From Pseudomonas monteilii NBRC 103158 = DSM 14164 (GTDB taxonomy: Bacteria > Pseudomonadota > Gammaproteobacteria > Pseudomonadales > Pseudomonadaceae), in NCBI RefSeq assembly GCF_000730605.1, contig NZ_BBIS01000019.1:62001-126000 (forward strand): a stretch of DNA of 64,000 nucleotides, in the 5' to 3' direction. Numbering within the stretch: position 1 is the first letter of the stretch; every line of letters starts with the position of its first letter. The notes beneath the pieces are model-generated. The model ran no database searches, had not been told where the DNA came from, and saw only the letters and a program-made list of their open reading frames with translations. The translations under genes were made by a program, and so were the position numbers. Shown piece by piece: positions 60,899-64,000 of the stretch.

Positions 60899-61346
60899 AA
60901 TGAAACGGTACTGCCGTTCTTCGAAGCCCATGAGGCTCGGGTCTATACCATCTTATCGGACAACAGGCGCGAGTTCTGTGGGCGCCCTGACCACTATCCC
61001 TACGAGCTGTTCCTACAACTGGAGGGGATTGAGCACCGGACCACCAAGGGGCGTAGACCGCAGAGCAACGGCTTTATCGAGCGACTACATCACACACAGC
61101 TGGACGAACACTTCCGTTATCAAGGGGAGGACAACCTGGTATGAGTCGGTGGAGCAGATGCAGACAGACCTGGACAGCTACCTGGATCACTACAACACCC
61201 AGCGGCCACATCAGGGCAGGATGATGAAAGGACAGACTCCCTACAGCATGTTCATTAAGGGTCTGAAATTGATACCGAAGGAAGTGCGCACTAAAGTAGC
61301 GCGTAAACAAGACACCGGTTTGAGGCCGGTGTCAGGTGATAACTAG
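60899..61346 (+). pseudogene. Frameshifted IS481-family transposase remnant
   Basis: Only the C-terminal half remains, split over two frames. Bases 60899-61144 give LPFFEAHEARVYTILSDN and RRPQSNGFIERLHHTQLDEH, with the second Asp and the Glu of the DDE core, then a stop. After a frame change near 61130 comes TWYESVEQMQTDLDSYLDHY and NTQRPHQGRMMKGQTPYS. The N-terminal helix-turn-helix and the first Asp are missing. It cannot be active. Confidence 0.8.
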
Positions 61347-61422
61347 ATCTATACAATCAAATCAAGTATGAACTTCTACAAATAAACTCAGCATATGCAG
61401 ACCTTATTTACACAGGCCTAAT

Positions 61423-62937
61423 TTATGATCGTGCTCTCTGCTGCCACAGGTTTATCGCATCTTGAACAACTGGTGACGGAGATTCATCTCTTGGCCCTGT
61501 TATTTGTGGCCTTCCCCGTTTACGTTTTACCGCTGTCTGTGTAGCTTCATTGGCAATATCGGCAAGTTCTAGCCTATCTAATTGTGCCTCCATCCGTTCA
61601 CCACTGACATCCAACAGCGCCTTGTAATACTGTTCTTCCCCCAGTCGATTCGGCTTTACCTTGTCTGGATGTGGCCCACGACGTCGGTTGGCTGTCGGGG
61701 TGTTCGGCAAGCTACGTGAACGCACATCATCCCGCATCGTCTGTACTTCCTGAGCCATCTGCAAAACGTGGCCAAGCCGCTTGTTATCAACAATAGCCCC
61801 CTGATTGACCGGTGCAAGCCGATCATTAATGCAGTAATCCAACAGGTTGCCATCAGGGCCACGTAATTCAACCCGATCATCGCAATAGTGATAAACCACA
61901 ATTTCTCGTCCAATCAGACGGCGTTGGGAAGGCGTATCCATCAACAGATATTGCACCTTGTCATATTGCGTCGTAAGCCGTTTTGAGATCAGCCTTGGCT
62001 CTTTCCAAAGCAGGATATGATCCAGATTATCATGTGGGCTCAAGGGGCGATGTACATCCAGTTCATGCAATGGAGCTTTGCCAAAACGTCGGTTGTAATC
62101 AGCGATAAAGTCCGGTAACCATTTATTAGCATCGTCTATCGAGCTGATGCCAGCTAACCTCAACTCCTTCACCAACCTATCCTGTAAGGTCAGGTGTGCA
62201 CGTTCGACACGTCCCTTGGCTGCACTGCTATGAGCACAGAACCCCTCGATATTGAGTTCGTCCAGGGCTCGCGCAAACTGTGTTTGTCCCTCACCACGGG
62301 AGGACTTGTGATTCACCCTAAAAACGCTGGCCTTGTCGCTGTAAAGGGCCAGTGGCTTGCCATGTGCGCTCAGATGATCGCGCAAGGTACTAAAATAGGC
62401 GAATGTAGACTCGGAATACACAAACCGCAGAGCAGTGATCTGGCTAGTAGCGTCATCCACGAACACGATGGCAGTACATGTAGGCCCTCTTTCCTCAAAC
62501 CATCGATGATCACAACCATCGATCTGGATCAATTCGCCGAAGCAAGCACGCCGGTAGCGAGGCTGTTGGATTCTTGGAGGGCGTTGTCGCCGTGGCACCC
62601 ATAGTCCCATATTGATCATCAGCTGGCGTACCGTAGACACGGCAAGGTGGAGATCGTGTAGCTCGACCAGCTTTTCTGCTGCGAGGGTAGGGCCGAAGTC
62701 GGGGTAATGCTGTAAAATCAGTTGCCCAGCTAGTTCCTTCATGCCGGTCGGCAACTGGTGATTACTGGGCTTACCAACGCGCAGTGATCGTAATCCTAGC
62801 GGCCCCTCCAGCCGATAACGCGCCAACAGGTTGTAGACCTGTCTGGTACTCAGATTAATGCGTTGTGCCGCGATACTGGCAGTCAATCTACCCTCTGCAA
62901 GGGCTTCAATGGTCTTTAACCGATCCACTTCCTTCAT
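61423..62937 (-). CDS. ISNCY/IS1202-family DDE transposase
   Basis: This 504-residue transposase has an N-terminal helix-turn-helix (VDRLKTIEALAEGRLTASIA) and an rve-type catalytic core. The triad is D in ELIQIDGCDHRWFEERG, D in LALYSDKASVF and E in AKGRVERAHLTLQDRL. The C-terminal part has QGAIVDNKRLGHVLQMAQ, typical of ISNCY transposases. I chose the ATG at 62937, which has GAGAG upstream; the frame opens 21 codons earlier (63000) without one. It lies 123 bp from the right end and reads inward. It looks intact. Confidence 0.9.
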   Translation of the reverse strand: MKEVDRLKTIEALAEGRLTASIAAQRINLSTRQVYNLLARYRLEGPLGLRSLRVGKPSNHQLPTGMKELAGQLILQHYPDFGPTLAAEKLVELHDLHLAVSTVRQLMINMGLWVPRRQRPPRIQQPRYRRACFGELIQIDGCDHRWFEERGPTCTAIVFVDDATSQITALRFVYSESTFAYFSTLRDHLSAHGKPLALYSDKASVFRVNHKSSRGEGQTQFARALDELNIEGFCAHSSAAKGRVERAHLTLQDRLVKELRLAGISSIDDANKWLPDFIADYNRRFGKAPLHELDVHRPLSPHDNLDHILLWKEPRLISKRLTTQYDKVQYLLMDTPSQRRLIGREIVVYHYCDDRVELRGPDGNLLDYCINDRLAPVNQGAIVDNKRLGHVLQMAQEVQTMRDDVRSRSLPNTPTANRRRGPHPDKVKPNRLGEEQYYKALLDVSGERMEAQLDRLELADIANEATQTAVKRKRGRPQITGPRDESPSPVVQDAINLWQQRARS

Positions 62938-63009
62938 GGTAAACACTCTCTCACGATGGGGCACAGGCAGTCTCCTTAGTGATGGCGGGTATCCTTCCAT
63001 CAGACCGAT

Positions 63010-63060
63010 TGTGCAATTTCAAATCAACCCAATCGTGAAATTACAACTCAACGCTTACAC
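63010..63060 (-). repeat. Right terminal region with two subterminal sites
   Basis: GTGCAATTTCAAATCAAC (63011-63028) and GTGAAATTACAACTCAAC (63035-63052) are direct repeats matching at 15 of 18 positions, 24 bp apart. Their inverse forms occur at the left end. Confidence 0.7.
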
Positions 63061-63065
63061 AAGGT
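63061..63065 (+). repeat. Target-site duplication, right copy
   Basis: AAGGT, identical to 56916-56920. Confidence 0.85.
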
Positions 63066-63885
63066 ACACGCTGGCGCCCTCGAAACACTGGTTCGCTGGG
63101 CGCGGGCGGTCGCTGGGCAGCTCGAGAACCGGGTGCTCGGTACCCAGGTGCTGCTTCCAGAATGCCAACTGTCGTTCCTGCTCCCCCGCTTCCATCCAGT
63201 GCCTTTGCCAGATGGCATAGTCGGCGTACTGGATCGGCATCTCGGGAAGCGCGAGGGGCTGGCCCATGCAGTGATGCGCGTAGTGCTGGATCAGCTCTTC
63301 GACCATCAGGTGCATCGACGAGCCGTCAGTGGCGATATGGTGCAGCGTAATGATCAGCACATGATCATCTTCTGCTACCTGTAGCAACCTGACTCGAACA
63401 GGCCGTTCGTGCTCAAGATCGAAAGGCGCGCGGGCCTCGGCCTCTACAAGCGCCTGCAGGCGCTGTTCAAGATCGATTGCCGGTTCGCGGTCTACCTGCT
63501 CGACATCGAGCGTGAACACGCTTTGTGGATGAATGATCTGCACCACCTGATCGTCGTTCAGACCAAACGTGGTTCGCAGGGTCTGGTGGCGTGCCTGCAG
63601 TGCCTCGAAGCTCGCGCGTAACGCCTTGCTATCCAGTTCGCCCTTGAGCCTCAAGGCGACTGGCAGGTTGTAGGCAGATCCCTGGGGGTCCATCTGCCAA
63701 AGGAACCACTGGCGCTGCTGGGCAAACGAAACCGGGATGACGTCGAACAGTGTTTGAACGCAGGGCACTGGCAAGTTGGCCGGAGAAATGTTCTCGGCGT
63801 GCATCTTCTGCAGATACAGCTTGCGCTTGGCCAACGGCAGCGTAACAAAACGCTTGGCGATATTCAGCGCGGCATCATTACTCAT
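63061..63885 (-). pseudogene. Pyoverdine NRPS, 5' part (interrupted by mobile element)
   Basis: This part holds the start and the first 275 residues of the NRPS, ending in SVYL at the insertion. It contains the N-terminal half of a condensation domain: VSFAQQRQWFLWQMDP and the catalytic motif LHHIATDGSSMH near residue 180. Beyond the junction the frame enters the element and stops after one extra residue. The ATG overlaps the stop of the preceding NRPS gene by four bases (63882-63885). The product would be a half C domain without function. Confidence 0.95.
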
Positions 63886-64000
63886 TCATTCACCTCGAAC
63901 TCTTCAAAAAGCCTATCCAGACGCTGCAGTTTTTCGTCGAAAGCCGACGCGTCGCCGATGGATTCGATGTATCTGGCGAAATCGCCCAGGACCGGGTGCT
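63882..64000 (-). CDS. C-terminal end of the preceding pyoverdine NRPS (partial)
   Basis: Only the last 38 residues are in the window (HPVLGDFARYIES, then a charged helical end LQRLDRLFEEFEVNE). It is followed by an ATGA overlap with the next NRPS. The short charged helical tail is the sort of C-terminal segment that docks to the next NRPS protein. The substrate cannot be read from this part. Confidence 0.75.
   Translation of the reverse strand, partial: HPVLGDFARYIESIGDASAFDEKLQRLDRLFEEFEVNE

Larger units (their letters stand above)
56921..63060. mobile_element. 6,140-bp ISNCY/IS1202-type transposon with cargo
   Basis: The element starts GTCAAAAACT at the left and ends CGCTTACAC at the right (GTGTAAGCG when inverted), flanked by AAGGT. 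It holds, from left to right, a truncated HigA-like antitoxin, a resolvase scrap (minus), an AraC regulator (minus), an alpha/beta hydrolase, a quinone reductase, a small membrane peptide, an IS481 remnant (all plus) and a DDE transposase (minus) close to the right end. The cargo between about 57.3 and 60.5 kb is clearly AT-richer than the host. Removing the element and one AAGGT restores the NRPS frame across VYL-EVERRL. Confidence 0.9.

Noticed and set aside
62937-63000. Longer start for the transposase
   Set aside because: The 21 extra codons lack a ribosome binding site and reach close to the right-end binding sites; GAGAG before 62937 fits better.
56921-63060. Phage defence island or CRISPR-linked system
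   Set aside because: No nuclease, helicase, reverse transcriptase, methylase or repeat array is present; the cargo looks metabolic.

Overview
The window reads as the chromosome of a Pseudomonas of the P. putida group. Evidence is the high G+C coding bias, the order sucD-sucC-lpdG-sucB-sucA-sdhB-sdhA-sdhD-sdhC / gltA, the etfBA/etfQO pair and a P. putida-type pyoverdine locus. No rRNA, tRNA, CRISPR array or prophage was seen.

Layout. (1) 1-7.3 kb: pirin (5' end outside the window), a dienelactone hydrolase-family enzyme, htpG with a sigma32-type promoter, two overlapping PaaI-type thioesterases, a small Ala/Glu-rich lipoprotein, a DUF599 membrane protein and a BrnQ carrier. (2) 7.6-20.7 kb: a long minus-strand block for 2-oxoglutarate dehydrogenase, succinyl-CoA synthetase and succinate dehydrogenase, with citrate synthase divergent from it. 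(3) 20.7-32.7 kb: housekeeping and envelope genes (START-domain protein, YkgJ-type protein, MocR regulator, OmpA and DUF4398 lipoproteins, periplasmic binding protein), ETF and ETF:ubiquinone oxidoreductase, an MFS carrier, a degenerate receiver protein and azurin. (4) 32.7-64 kb: the pyoverdine locus, with an FpvI-like ECF sigma factor, pvdR-pvdT-opmQ export, pvdP, pvdM-pvdO-ptaA periplasmic maturation, pvdE, fpvA, an esterase and a large NRPS gene. Four promoters match the PvdS iron-starvation box TAAAT-N16-CGT exactly (pvdR, pvdP, pvdM, pvdE).

The outstanding feature is a 6,140-bp mobile element (56921-63060) inside the terminal pyoverdine NRPS gene. It is flanked by a 5-bp duplication (AAGGT), and removing the element plus one copy restores a continuous 3,038-residue C-A-PCP-E-C-A-PCP-E protein. 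The element has an ISNCY/IS1202-type DDE transposase at its right end and two related subterminal sites at each end. Its AT-rich cargo comprises an AraC-type regulator, a divergent alpha/beta hydrolase with an apparent cysteine nucleophile, an MdaB-like flavodoxin-fold quinone reductase and a putative 50-aa membrane peptide. It also carries scars of older elements: a truncated HigA-like antitoxin, a resolvase tail and a frameshifted IS481 transposase remnant. A perfect 20-bp inverted repeat covers the araC start codon.

How the genes work together: the NRPS would add Ser and N5-hydroxyornithine as the last peptide residues; PvdE moves the precursor to the periplasm; PvdM, PvdO, PvdP and PtaA mature it; PvdRT-OpmQ exports it; FpvA takes the iron complex back. 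With the NRPS split, the strain is predicted not to finish pyoverdine, while uptake and maturation genes look intact. That points to a recent insertion.
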